DNA of 35,323 nucleotides from Treponema sp. Lineage in GTDB: Bacteria; Spirochaetota; Spirochaetia; Treponematales; Treponemataceae. Positions 5,567-13,333 of the stretch are shown here, piece after piece; position 1 is the first letter of the stretch; the number at the start of each line of letters is the position of its first letter. The position numbers were made by a program, and so were the translations under genes. A model generated the notes under the pieces. That model was not told the DNA's origin, ran no database searches, and saw nothing but the letters and a program-made list of their open reading frames with translations. The DNA lies in contig JAEDFA010000015.1 of NCBI GenBank assembly GCA_016293005.1, positions 1 to 35,323 of the forward strand, given 5' to 3'.

Positions 5567-6184
5567 TTATTTACCGATTATCAGACTGCTGTACGGAAGA
5601 TTTTTTATCCAATCGCAGAATGTGTGCCATTCATCGAGGCGATGGTCTTTTCTTGTAAAATAAATTCCCTGAAGGACTTGATAATTCAGTTGAATTGTTG
5701 CCTTTTGGTTTAGGCTTGCCGGTAAAAGTTGAATCATTTGCCACCAGTCATCTTTATTTTTTTCTGAATTGAATCTGTTTCGCGCTTCGTTTAGTGTTTT
5801 AATCAAGATGTCCAGCGTTTTTAAAGATTCTTCATTCAGGTGCTCAATGCTGAAATCTTCGCGTACAAATTCTTTTGCTTGAACTTTGTGCATTGTGGAG
5901 CAACTGTTTCTGACTGTTCCGACTTTGTAAGTGTCCATTTCGGCCCACCAGTATCTTGGAGCGGTAACATCGAAAGTCACATTTATGTATCGTAAGAATT
6001 TGGCATGACTTGGTCCTGAACGGCTTAATCTGTCCATTAAAGTTAAGTCAGCAGGTCCGACTTCGAATTTTCCGGTTTGTGCATTGTATTTGCTGTCAGA
6101 TTTATCCCAGCTGTTAAAAGAATTTCTCATTCCTCGAATTGCAGCATCCCACCCGAAAACTTCAGTTTTTTCTATTGTAATCAT
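5567..6184 (-). CDS. Conserved protein, possible divergent ThyX-fold family
   Basis: This 205-aa protein belongs to a conserved group that I recall from gut anaerobes and their phages, without a set function. Its layout resembles flavin-dependent thymidylate synthase (ThyX). HAKFLRYINVTFDVTAPRYWW followed by DTYKVGTVRNSCSTMHKV sits where ThyX has its PRxxARQ..RHRxxS region. WWQMIQLLPASLNQKATIQLNY..L..IYFTR...LDEWHTFCDWI parallels the ThyX ending LLP.....T..NLR.L..F...R....AQ.EI. The canonical RHRxxSxNExSxRY motif is not present, so the dUMP-methylating activity is doubtful. The call is by eye from pattern only. An AAGGAT site precedes the ATG. Confidence 0.6.
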   Translation of the reverse strand: MITIEKTEVFGWDAAIRGMRNSFNSWDKSDSKYNAQTGKFEVGPADLTLMDRLSRSGPSHAKFLRYINVTFDVTAPRYWWAEMDTYKVGTVRNSCSTMHKVQAKEFVREDFSIEHLNEESLKTLDILIKTLNEARNRFNSEKNKDDWWQMIQLLPASLNQKATIQLNYQVLQGIYFTRKDHRLDEWHTFCDWIKNLPYSSLIIGK

Positions 6185-6207
6185 TTTAAATCCTTGTAGT
6201 AATTTAA

Positions 6208-6789
6208 TTATTCTATTGTGCCCGAAATGTCATCTACGACTTCTACTTTTTCTGCAACGATAGGGCGGTTTTTGATGTCGTAAACAATCATGAAAAGTCC
6301 GATTATAAGCATTACGCCGCCTGCAATATAGATAATTGCGTTTACAAGAATCATACACAGAATTATTGCAACAATACAGCAGATTACCGCTTCAAAAACA
6401 GTTTTTTTTCTTGCTTCCGGGTCTTCACGAAGTTTTCCGCTTGCAAAAATTTGAATAATTGTATCGATGAAAAAATAAACGGCGAGTGTAATGATTAATG
6501 CCGTAACAACATTATCAAAAAATATTGAAAGAAAAATTGCAAGAAGCCCTACGACGATGCTGAGCATTCCTTTGAAAATCATAGAATACTGAAACAGTGA
6601 ATCCGTGATTATTTTTCTTGTTACAATCATGCTGTAAATTCCATTTACTACGGCTTCAAGACCTAAAAGAAAAATTACAGCTTTTTTACAATATTCTGGA
6701 GAGATTATTATTGCAATTCCAATTACGACTAATAAAAGTCCGATAAAAAAATTTTTTGAAAGATGGCTGAATGTGTTTTTTAAATTCAT
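6208..6789 (-). CDS. DUF308/HdeD-like membrane protein
   Basis: This 193-aa protein has six predicted membrane helices arranged as three hairpins: NFFIGLLLVVIGIAIIISP, KAVIFLLGLEAVVNGIYSM, GMLSIVVGLLAIFLSIFF, ALIITLAVYFFIDTIIQIFA, and a last pair around AVICCIVAIILCMILV and IYIAGGVMLIIGLFMIVYDI. The repeated G(L/I)..(V/I)..G pattern is typical of the HdeD/DUF308 family, named after an E. coli acid-resistance protein; its biochemical role is unknown. The C-terminus is an acidic cytoplasmic tail. A near-perfect GAGGTGAT ribosome binding site precedes the ATG. Confidence 0.8.
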   Translation of the reverse strand: MNLKNTFSHLSKNFFIGLLLVVIGIAIIISPEYCKKAVIFLLGLEAVVNGIYSMIVTRKIITDSLFQYSMIFKGMLSIVVGLLAIFLSIFFDNVVTALIITLAVYFFIDTIIQIFASGKLREDPEARKKTVFEAVICCIVAIILCMILVNAIIYIAGGVMLIIGLFMIVYDIKNRPIVAEKVEVVDDISGTIE

Positions 6790-6828
6790 AAAATCACCTC
6801 ACTGTTTTTTTGATTATATAATATATTT

Positions 6829-8178
6829 TTAATTAAGAAAAGATTTAAGGGCTTCTGCGAATTGGTTTCTGCTTCCGCTTGTTTTGAATGCTGATTCTGC
6901 AAGGCCTTCAAACGGTTTTCCCGATGCTGCAACCCAATATCTTACATCATCTGCCTGAATGTCGATTACGCTGCAATTTGCCTGAACTGGCGCAAGTCCT
7001 GTACGCGAGCATAGTTCGGACTGCATGGAATTTGCAAGAAGTTTTACGCTTTCTGAAATGCTTTTGTTTCTGCTGTTTGCAATAGCGACGATTACAGGCG
7101 ATGTAAAAATTCTCTGTTGATTTTTTGACGGAATGTAGAATGAAGAAAATTTCTGAATTGTTTTCTGCGCTATTTTTCTGTGGTCGGAAAGAGTCATAAA
7201 CGATGCAACTGAAAGGTTTGCCTGCATGAAAGATTCGACATCTTTTGATGTAAACTGATTTATATTTTTTGGAAGAAGCGATTTATTCTGCCAGCGTTTT
7301 AAAAGTTCAATTGCTTCGTAAAATTCTGCGCCTTCTTTTGAAAGTTCCGAGATGAGATTTTGATAAGTGTTGTAGCCTGCTGCAGAACTTTTTGAAATTT
7401 TCCAGATTTTTTCTGATGCAGACTGAAGACTTGAAATTCCTGATGTTGCTTCAACGATTGCACCGAATAAATTGATAAAATTGTATGAATCTGAAAAATT
7501 TGCTGAAATTGCCGCAGAGCCTTCCTGAATTTTATTTTTTGAAATAATGTTTTCAAATTCTTCTAAGGTTTTGAATTCTTCGATTTTGTGTGAATTTAAA
7601 AATGAACGGTTTACATCGAGTTCACAGTTGTCGATTAAAAGCGGAACTGCGGAAATGTTATTCTGCGCGTTTATATATGCCGTCTGTTTTATTGAAGTTG
7701 TCATTCCGTCCAAAATCGTTTGAGAAAATCCTGGAACTTTTTTTAAAGCATTTTCAACTGCAAATTCGGCATTTTTCCCGCGGTACATAATTATGAGTTC
7801 TGGTTTGCGCGCTTTTTTTGTTTCTGCAAGGAATGTTCCATGAGAATCTTTTTTTTCTGAAAGAAATTTCGCCGGAGATTTTAACGCTTTTTCTAAAGAA
7901 TACGATGAATCTAGAATTTCGATGTTGTACGGCCAGACTTTTTTGTTTCCTCGTTTTCGTTCGCTCGTTTTTTGAAGAACTTCGATGATTGCATTATGAT
8001 TTCTTTCTGAAATTCCGTAAAAGGCGACTGTGGGCTTGTAGTTGTATGCGTTAAGCGTGATAATTCCGCCCGCAAGAAGAACTACAATTGCCGCTGAAAT
8101 AATTAAAACTGTTCGCGCAAGTTTTGACATTTTTGGTTTTTCATTCTGAATTTTATTTTTTTTGTTAGATTTTTTCAT
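6829..8178 (-). CDS. Membrane-anchored, solute-binding-protein-like exported protein
   Basis: This 449-aa protein has a Lys-rich cytoplasmic start (residues 1-21), one membrane helix (about 22-46, ARTVLIISAAIVVLLAGGII) and a large extracytoplasmic part with no lipobox. Segments such as TVAFYGISERNH, ELIIMYRG, LLIDNCELDVNRS, FKTLEEFENII and TSPVIVAIANSRNKSISESVKLLANSMQSE look like the two-lobed architecture of family 1 extracellular solute-binding proteins. The LEEFENI region and the late SESVKLLANSM helix are especially suggestive. No permease or ATPase gene is adjacent, so a transport role is unproven; it may be an orphan receptor. A GGGG element precedes the start. Confidence 0.55.
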   Translation of the reverse strand: MKKSNKKNKIQNEKPKMSKLARTVLIISAAIVVLLAGGIITLNAYNYKPTVAFYGISERNHNAIIEVLQKTSERKRGNKKVWPYNIEILDSSYSLEKALKSPAKFLSEKKDSHGTFLAETKKARKPELIIMYRGKNAEFAVENALKKVPGFSQTILDGMTTSIKQTAYINAQNNISAVPLLIDNCELDVNRSFLNSHKIEEFKTLEEFENIISKNKIQEGSAAISANFSDSYNFINLFGAIVEATSGISSLQSASEKIWKISKSSAAGYNTYQNLISELSKEGAEFYEAIELLKRWQNKSLLPKNINQFTSKDVESFMQANLSVASFMTLSDHRKIAQKTIQKFSSFYIPSKNQQRIFTSPVIVAIANSRNKSISESVKLLANSMQSELCSRTGLAPVQANCSVIDIQADDVRYWVAASGKPFEGLAESAFKTSGSRNQFAEALKSFLN

Positions 8179-8393
8179 ATTGCCCCGATTTTTTTAGTTT
8201 TTCTTCTATTTATTCTATCTTATTTATTGACGACTTTAAAGGTTAAAATCTTGAATGTTGTGAGAATTTTGATTTTTCAGTTTTTGCACTTGATTTTATT
8301 ATTTTAAAATACAAGAAAAATTGTGATTGCAAATATTGTGCGAAAAGTTTCTGTTGACTTCCATAAAGTCTTTAAAAATGTTAATTTTATGTT
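8179..8393. other. Divergent intergenic region
   Basis: 215 bp of very AT-rich DNA between the binding-protein-like gene (minus) and the methyltransferase gene (plus). A TTGACT (8354-8359) could be a -35 element for the plus-strand gene, but no good -10 lies at 16-18 bp. No hairpin or RNA gene was recognised. Confidence 0.4.
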
Positions 8394-9599
8394 ATGAATA
8401 CTTTAGTCGCTTTGTGTGCAGTCGGTGCAGAACGCATCCTTGGAAACGAAATAAAACATCTCGGTTATAAATTGATTTCTAACGCTCCCGGACGAGTAAC
8501 TTTTTCTGGCGATAACGACGCTTTGTTTCGTGCAAATTTGTGTTTAAGAACAAGCGATCGCGTTTTTCTTCAGCTGGCAGCGTATAAGGCAGAAAATTTT
8601 GATGATTTGTTTGACGGCGTTTATTCAGTTGAATGGCAAGATTATTTTAAAAAAGATTCAAAAATTACAGTTGACAAAGTAAGATGCAATAAAAGCCGCT
8701 TAGATTCTGAACATGCGGTTCAAAAAATGGTTCAAAAGGCAATTTATAAAAAACTTTGTGACAAATGGAATATGCATTCTATGCCAGAATCAGGTGCAGA
8801 ATCAAATGTCCGCGTTTACATCGACAGCAATGAAGTTTTAATTCTTCTGGATTTGTCAGGACTTCCGCTTCACAAAAGAGGTTATCGCGTTGACGGAGGA
8901 ATTGCACCAATCCGTGAAACAGTCGCTTCAGTTTTGCTTCAGGAAATGATGTGGCGTAGAAAAACTCCTTTGCACGATCCATTTTGCGGTTCGGGAACAT
9001 TCGTAATCGAAGCAACTCTTTATGCGTATAATGTTGCTCCCGGTTTTGGAAGACGATTTGCCATTGAAAATCTGCCGTTTTTTGATGAAGAACGCGCAAA
9101 AATTCTCCGCAAAAAAGAAGCAGAACAGATTCGTCCAGATGTTGAAGTAAGAATTACAGGTTCAGACATTTCTTCAGAAGCCGTTGAACGAAGTCGCAAA
9201 AATGCTGAATATGCGTGCGTTATGGCTGGTCGGGCTTTAAATCTCATCGACAGCAGTGCAAAAATTTACCGCCCGGATTTTATTCAGTCTGATTTTAAAG
9301 ATTTAGAAGCGCCTTATGAAAATGGACTTATTCTTTGTAATCCTCCTTATGGTGAAAGGTTAGGCGATGAAAGTCAGGCAGAAGAACTTTACAGGCAAAT
9401 GAACTGCATTCCTCAAAATTTTCCTTCGTGGCAACTCGGTCTTATAACTTCGCACAAAAAATTTCAGGAAAATTTCGGTTTTTATGCGGATAAATTAAAA
9501 AATATTAGAGCCGGAAATTTAAATACAACTTTTTACATTTATAATAATCTTAAAAATTCCAAAAAATCTGTTCAAAAAAAACAGATTGAAAAATTTTAA
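8394..9599 (+). CDS. THUMP-domain RNA N2-guanine methyltransferase (RlmL/YpsC-like)
   Basis: This 401-aa protein joins an N-terminal THUMP RNA-binding region (about residues 45-165, including the FSGDNDALFRANLCLRTSDR lead-in typical of RlmL homologues) to a Rossmann methyltransferase. The SAM-binding motif DPFCGSGTF begins at D195, and the catalytic motif NPPYGERLGD begins at N316. NPPY is characteristic of enzymes that methylate an exocyclic amine. The length equals the single-domain YpsC/RlmL N-terminal half, not the two-domain enterobacterial RlmKL. The expected product is m2G in 23S rRNA. The gene is followed after 11 bp by a TetR regulator. Confidence 0.9.
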   Translation: MNTLVALCAVGAERILGNEIKHLGYKLISNAPGRVTFSGDNDALFRANLCLRTSDRVFLQLAAYKAENFDDLFDGVYSVEWQDYFKKDSKITVDKVRCNKSRLDSEHAVQKMVQKAIYKKLCDKWNMHSMPESGAESNVRVYIDSNEVLILLDLSGLPLHKRGYRVDGGIAPIRETVASVLLQEMMWRRKTPLHDPFCGSGTFVIEATLYAYNVAPGFGRRFAIENLPFFDEERAKILRKKEAEQIRPDVEVRITGSDISSEAVERSRKNAEYACVMAGRALNLIDSSAKIYRPDFIQSDFKDLEAPYENGLILCNPPYGERLGDESQAEELYRQMNCIPQNFPSWQLGLITSHKKFQENFGFYADKLKNIRAGNLNTTFYIYNNLKNSKKSVQKKQIEKF

Positions 9600-9610
9600 C
9601 GGAAGGAAAA

Positions 9611-10204
9611 ATGGCTGCAATTGTAGAACATGATAAACGAAAAGAAGAAATTCTCCAGAAATCAATCGAAATTTTTGTTTCAGAAGGTTACAAAAATGTT
9701 ACGATTCAAAAAATTGCAGATCATTGCGGAATTACGCGAACTACACTTTACATTTATTTTAAAAATAAACACGAAATTTTCATGTGCAGCATAAAACGCG
9801 TTACAAAAAAAATCGAATTTGAACTTCTTCAGTTAATGAAAAAAAATGAATTTTCAAATCAGGAACTTTTAAAGCAGATGATGTTTCTGATTATAAATGT
9901 TTGTGAAGAAAACGCTCATCTTTTTTCGGTGATTATAAATTATATTCAGCAGGTTCAGAAAAACGGCTACGATCCGCATAAACGAGTCATGCATTATGTA
10001 ATAAAGCTCCGGCACATTCTTTCATCGGTTTTGATTCAGGGAATGGAGTCTGGTGAATTTCGAAAACTCGATTTAAAAAGCACAAACGAACTTTTTTTCA
10101 GTCTTCTTGAAGGATTAATTTTCAGGATGGTGATTTTAGACTTGCACGATCACGAAAACGAAAAAAATATGATTAGCGTTTTTGTAGACAGTTTAAAAGC
10201 CTGA
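9611..10204 (+). CDS. TetR/AcrR-family transcriptional regulator
   Basis: This 197-aa protein has the classic N-terminal TetR helix-turn-helix: RKEEILQKSIEIFVSEGYKNVTI, then IADHCGITRTTLYIYFKNKHEIF (about residues 10-60). The remainder is an all-helical ligand-binding and dimerisation domain, including GMESGEFRKLDLKSTNELFFSLLEGLIFRMVIL. A GGAAGG site lies between it and the methyltransferase stop 11 bp upstream, so the two are probably co-transcribed. TetR proteins usually repress their own or a neighbouring gene; no obvious target transporter is beside it, and no palindromic operator was found upstream. Confidence 0.88.
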   Translation: MAAIVEHDKRKEEILQKSIEIFVSEGYKNVTIQKIADHCGITRTTLYIYFKNKHEIFMCSIKRVTKKIEFELLQLMKKNEFSNQELLKQMMFLIINVCEENAHLFSVIINYIQQVQKNGYDPHKRVMHYVIKLRHILSSVLIQGMESGEFRKLDLKSTNELFFSLLEGLIFRMVILDLHDHENEKNMISVFVDSLKA

Positions 10205-10225
10205 ATTGATATTTTTCATTCTTCT

Positions 10226-10267
10226 TGCTGAACTTGCTTTAGTCGAAATAACAGCACATTTTTTTAA
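10226..10267 (+). terminator. Possible weak terminator after the TetR gene
   Basis: TGCTG (10226-10230) and CAGCA (10252-10256) could pair across a 21-base loop and are followed closely by seven T residues. The stem is short, so this is only a candidate. Confidence 0.3.
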
Positions 10268-10281
10268 TTCAAAATTGAACT

Positions 10282-11214
10282 TTATAATTTGTCGCGGACT
10301 GTGAAAATTTCAAAATCTAAATTTTTGACTGTTTTCTTGAGTTCTGGTTCTGTTAAAAATCCTTTTGCACCGCCAGATTCCCCGATTTTATACGAAGCGA
10401 AAGTTACGGCATTTTTAAGGCATTCAACAGGCGACAGATTTTTTAAGTAAAAATGAACGAACGCTGAAAAAAGAGAATCTCCTGCGCCGACTGTGTTTAC
10501 GACCGGGCGTGTATAAACGCTTTTTATTGAATAAATTTTGTTTTCAGAAGAATCGAGCATAAGTGCACCAGTTTTCCCCTGACCTAAAACGATTATTTTA
10601 TTTTTGTATTCTTTGTAAATTGAAATGAGAAATTTTTCATGGTTTCCTTGAATTTTTTCATCGCTCAAAAAAACTACATCTGAATTTTTTAAAAATCTTT
10701 TATTGTAATCGTCAAAAATGTTTGATAAATCCTGTACATCCGTGAAAATGGGTTTATTGAATTTTTTTGCATTTTTTATGAGGTTGTCATTGAAATTTAT
10801 GTTACAGAGAATAAGACCGTCAATAGTTTTTAAAGATTCTTCTATTTTTTCAATTGGAATTACAAAATCCTGAATATTTTTTAAATCGCAATAAATTTTT
10901 CGTTTCCCCTGACTGTCAAAAAGAATTACGGAAGAACAAGTCGTTTTTAAATCTTGAAAAATGAAATCACAAGGAATTTTGCTGCGTTTTAATTCTGCTA
11001 AAATTAAATTTGCGATGTTGTCTTTTCCGATTATTGAAACAGGAATTGTTTTGTCGCCGAGTGCAGAAAGCGCTTTTATAATATTGTACGCAACTCCGCT
11101 AAAATCGAAACTTACTTGATTGAATGCGTATTCAATAGGACTATATTCTACAGGAAAATTATTTACGAAAACATTTGATTCTATGTTGATTAAACCGCTG
11201 ACTAAAACTTTCAT
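10282..11214 (-). CDS. PfkB/ribokinase-family sugar or nucleoside kinase
   Basis: This 310-aa protein has the ribokinase-family layout: an N-terminal substrate lid region (VSGLINIESNVFVNNFPVEY), then FSGVAYNIIKALSALGDKTIPVSIIGKD (the GG-like motif region), and the C-terminal PfkB signature NTVGAGDSLFSAFVHFYL with the catalytic base D246. The anion-hole GAGD and the following SGGAKGFLT end are intact. Family members phosphorylate sugars or nucleosides with ATP; the substrate cannot be named from sequence. A TTGGAG site precedes the ATG, and an unusual structured leader lies upstream (11241-11282). Confidence 0.87.
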   Translation of the reverse strand: MKVLVSGLINIESNVFVNNFPVEYSPIEYAFNQVSFDFSGVAYNIIKALSALGDKTIPVSIIGKDNIANLILAELKRSKIPCDFIFQDLKTTCSSVILFDSQGKRKIYCDLKNIQDFVIPIEKIEESLKTIDGLILCNINFNDNLIKNAKKFNKPIFTDVQDLSNIFDDYNKRFLKNSDVVFLSDEKIQGNHEKFLISIYKEYKNKIIVLGQGKTGALMLDSSENKIYSIKSVYTRPVVNTVGAGDSLFSAFVHFYLKNLSPVECLKNAVTFASYKIGESGGAKGFLTEPELKKTVKNLDFEIFTVRDKL

Positions 11215-11240
11215 ATTTCTCCAATAAGGAAGTTTGCAAC

Positions 11241-11282
11241 GCCTGCTTTCAATGTAATGAGAACAGGCATTACATCTCTCAT
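11241..11282 (-). promoter_or_regulatory. Interlocked inverted repeats (possible pseudoknot leader) upstream of the PfkB gene
   Basis: On the minus strand, ATGTAAT (11275-11269) can pair with ATTACAT (11258-11252). GCCTG in its loop (11268-11264) can pair with CAGGC further on (11245-11241), the order of an H-type pseudoknot. A third stem, ATGAGA/TCTCAT (11257-11262, 11277-11282), would compete with the first. It sits 27 bases before the start codon. No known riboswitch was recognised. Confidence 0.4.
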
Positions 11283-11313
11283 AATTTTTTGTTGATTTTT
11301 AGATTTTTGATAT

Positions 11314-12231
11314 TTATTCGATTTTCCAGCGGTTGGAAGAATCTTTTACGAAGCGTTTTGCGTTTACTTCGAGAAGCCTTCCATCTTCGCCAGCCATTTT
11401 TATCATATTTGTGAGAAGATTTACTTCTGTGATTTTGAAATTTGTTCCATCGTAGTAAACTGAAATGCCTTCTTGCGGAAGTTTTTTGCGTGCTTCAACA
11501 TACCAGTCGAATTCGTAAGAAAGACAGCATAAAAGTCGTCCGCACTGACCGCTGATTTTCATGGAATTTAATGAAAGATTTTGGTCTTTTGCCATTTTTA
11601 TTGAAACCGGGCGGAGTTTATCGCTGATTCCGTGGCAGCAGAAAGGTCTTCCACAGACACCAAGTCCGCCTGTAATTCTTGATTCATCTCGTACACCGAT
11701 TTGACGAAGTTCTATTCTCATTTTAAAGATGCTGACTAAATCTTTTACAAGTTCCCGGAAATCAACGCGGTTATCAGAACTGAAAAAGAAAAGCGCTTTT
11801 TGCTCGTCAGTTAAAAAATGAACTGTCACAAGTTTCATATCGAGTTTGTGAAGCGCAACTTTTTCTTTGAAAATTTTAAACGCTTCTTTTTCTTTTTCGG
11901 AATTTTCATTGTTTTTGGCAATATCTTCTTCGGTTGCTTTTCTGTCGATTTGAATTATATCATCCTGCTTGATTCCTATAGGGCGTTTTGCAAATCCGAT
12001 AATTTTTGCCATATCTTTTCCGTATCGCGTAGGAATTATTACGAAATCTCCGGCTTTTAAATCGAATTTTTTAGTATTTCTTGCATAAATGCTTTCACAG
12101 GAATATGTAAGTTTTAGAACAACAAGAGGATTTTCAAAGACTAATTCTTCGTTTGACTCACGGAAATCCGAATCTTCCAGATTTTCGATAACTTCTTCGT
12201 CTTCTATATCTTTTTCAAAAATGTCGCTCAT
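11314..12231 (-). CDS. PSP1-domain protein (RicT/YaaT-like)
   Basis: This 305-aa protein carries the PSP1 domain of RicT/YaaT proteins. The KAGDFVIIPTRYGKDMAKIIGFA-like strand region lies near residues 60-80, followed by a charged helical insert and the cysteine motifs GVCGRPFCCHGI and ISGQCGRLLCCLSYEFD. In Bacillus, RicT works with RicA and RicF as an FeS-bearing complex that promotes RNase Y-dependent RNA maturation; here the role is inferred only from family. The N-terminal acidic tail (DIEDEEVIENLEDSD) is extra. A TTGGAG site precedes the ATG. Gene order with YaaR resembles the Firmicute yaaR-yaaT neighbourhood. Confidence 0.88.
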   Translation of the reverse strand: MSDIFEKDIEDEEVIENLEDSDFRESNEELVFENPLVVLKLTYSCESIYARNTKKFDLKAGDFVIIPTRYGKDMAKIIGFAKRPIGIKQDDIIQIDRKATEEDIAKNNENSEKEKEAFKIFKEKVALHKLDMKLVTVHFLTDEQKALFFFSSDNRVDFRELVKDLVSIFKMRIELRQIGVRDESRITGGLGVCGRPFCCHGISDKLRPVSIKMAKDQNLSLNSMKISGQCGRLLCCLSYEFDWYVEARKKLPQEGISVYYDGTNFKITEVNLLTNMIKMAGEDGRLLEVNAKRFVKDSSNRWKIE

Positions 12232-12262
12232 CTAAATCTCCAATTGTTTGAGTTCCTTTAAA

Positions 12263-12287
12263 ATCTTGAATTTATTAATTTCAAGAT
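12263..12287 (-). terminator. Hairpin between yaaR-like and PSP1 genes (terminator or attenuator)
   Basis: An 8-bp perfect stem ATCTTGAA/TTCAAGAT with a 9-base loop is followed on the minus strand by TTT. It lies about 80 bases past the YaaR stop and about 30 bases before the PSP1 start, so it could end the M23-bactofilin-YaaR message or attenuate read-through. Confidence 0.4.
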
Positions 12288-12366
12288 ATACTTTATTTTA
12301 CTATAAAATAAATATAATTTAAACCGAAAAAAATAACTGAAAAAAATAAGTGATTTTTTTTAAATT

Positions 12367-12921
12367 TTAAACTGCCATAAAATCGACAATCAGACCTTTT
12401 ATTTCGTTTACTTTTGAAAGCATTGAAATTTTGTCGCCGTAATTCTGGAGAATCATGTTTGCAAGTTCATCAAGTTTTGTGTCGATTACGCGAACCTGAT
12501 AAAATGGGTCAATTTCGCGTTTTTCAGAAAAAAATACGCCTTTTACCATAATTTGTTTCCGTGGTCGTTTGTGGTTTATGACTTCAAAATTGTTTTTCGT
12601 GATGAATTTCATAAACTGACTTATAGATTTGCGGAATTTTGTGAAATTTTCTGCGGAAAAATCGTTTTCAAGTTGTTCTGCGCAAATGTCGATGTTGTCT
12701 TTTAAAAAAATTATTGATTCTTCTGTTGAAAGACCTGCGATTTCTGCCGGAAGACCTTGTGACGTTAAATTTTCGATTTCTTGATTTTTTTCTACCATTG
12801 AGGAGAAAATGTTTCTCTTTTTTTTGATTTCGGATTTTTCTTTTTGTTTTTTTACTTCCTGAGCTTTGTTTAAATTTGCCGAAAGAAAAAGTGAATTAGA
12901 AAGCGGATCAATGCCTGCCAT
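12367..12921 (-). CDS. YaaR-family protein (DUF327)
   Basis: This 184-aa, mostly helical, Lys-rich protein matches the YaaR/DUF327 pattern: FLKDNIDICAEQLENDFSAENFTKFRKSISQFMKFITKN followed by QIMVKGVFFSEKREIDPFYQVRVIDTKLDELANMIL. The last stretch, VRVIDTKLDELA.MIL, is the most conserved part of the family. The function is unknown; in Firmicutes it lies near yaaT. The ATG overlaps the bactofilin stop (TAATG), so translation is coupled. An N-terminal coiled coil is likely around residues 17-45. Confidence 0.8.
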   Translation of the reverse strand: MAGIDPLSNSLFLSANLNKAQEVKKQKEKSEIKKKRNIFSSMVEKNQEIENLTSQGLPAEIAGLSTEESIIFLKDNIDICAEQLENDFSAENFTKFRKSISQFMKFITKNNFEVINHKRPRKQIMVKGVFFSEKREIDPFYQVRVIDTKLDELANMILQNYGDKISMLSKVNEIKGLIVDFMAV

Positions 12922-13331
12922 TAAATGTTTACCTTTGAAATTATTGATTGATTTTGAAGGAATTTTTCTGACTGAATTTTGAATTTTTCTTCTTCCGAAA
13001 TTGAAATACAGTGACCTTGGAAGAATGCGTTGTTTTCAATTACTGTTTTTTTTGAAATTATGTTGCCGATTACGGCTGAAGTTGTCAAAAGTTTTACATT
13101 TTCTTTTGTTGTTATGTTTCCGAAAATTATTCCACCGATAATAACTGATTTTGCAGAAAGGTTTCCGCGGACTCTTGCGCTTTCACCGATAATTACATTG
13201 CCGTCTGTTTCTAAGTTTCCGTCAATGTCGCCGTCGATTCTTATGAAACCGTTTACGCGTAAATTTCCTTTTATGAAAGAACCTTTTCCTACAAGTGTGT
13301 TAATTGAAATATCGTCGTGAAGTAAAGCCAT
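12921..13331 (-). CDS. Bactofilin (polymer-forming cytoskeletal protein)
   Basis: This 136-aa protein is a typical bactofilin: a short N-terminal tail, then a right-handed beta-helix built of six or so short repeats (TLVGKGSFIKGNLRVNGFIRIDG, DIDGNLETDGNVIIGESARVRG, NLSAKSVIIGGIIFGNI, and so on), ending in a charged tail. Bactofilins polymerise without nucleotide into membrane-associated filaments that position cell-wall enzymes. It starts 2 bp after the M23 peptidase stop and overlaps YaaR by 1 bp. The pairing bactofilin plus M23 endopeptidase is a known cell-shape module (for example CcmA-Csd1 in Helicobacter). Confidence 0.93.
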   Translation of the reverse strand: MALLHDDISINTLVGKGSFIKGNLRVNGFIRIDGDIDGNLETDGNVIIGESARVRGNLSAKSVIIGGIIFGNITTKENVKLLTTSAVIGNIISKKTVIENNAFFQGHCISISEEEKFKIQSEKFLQNQSIISKVNI

Positions 13332-13333
13332 AA

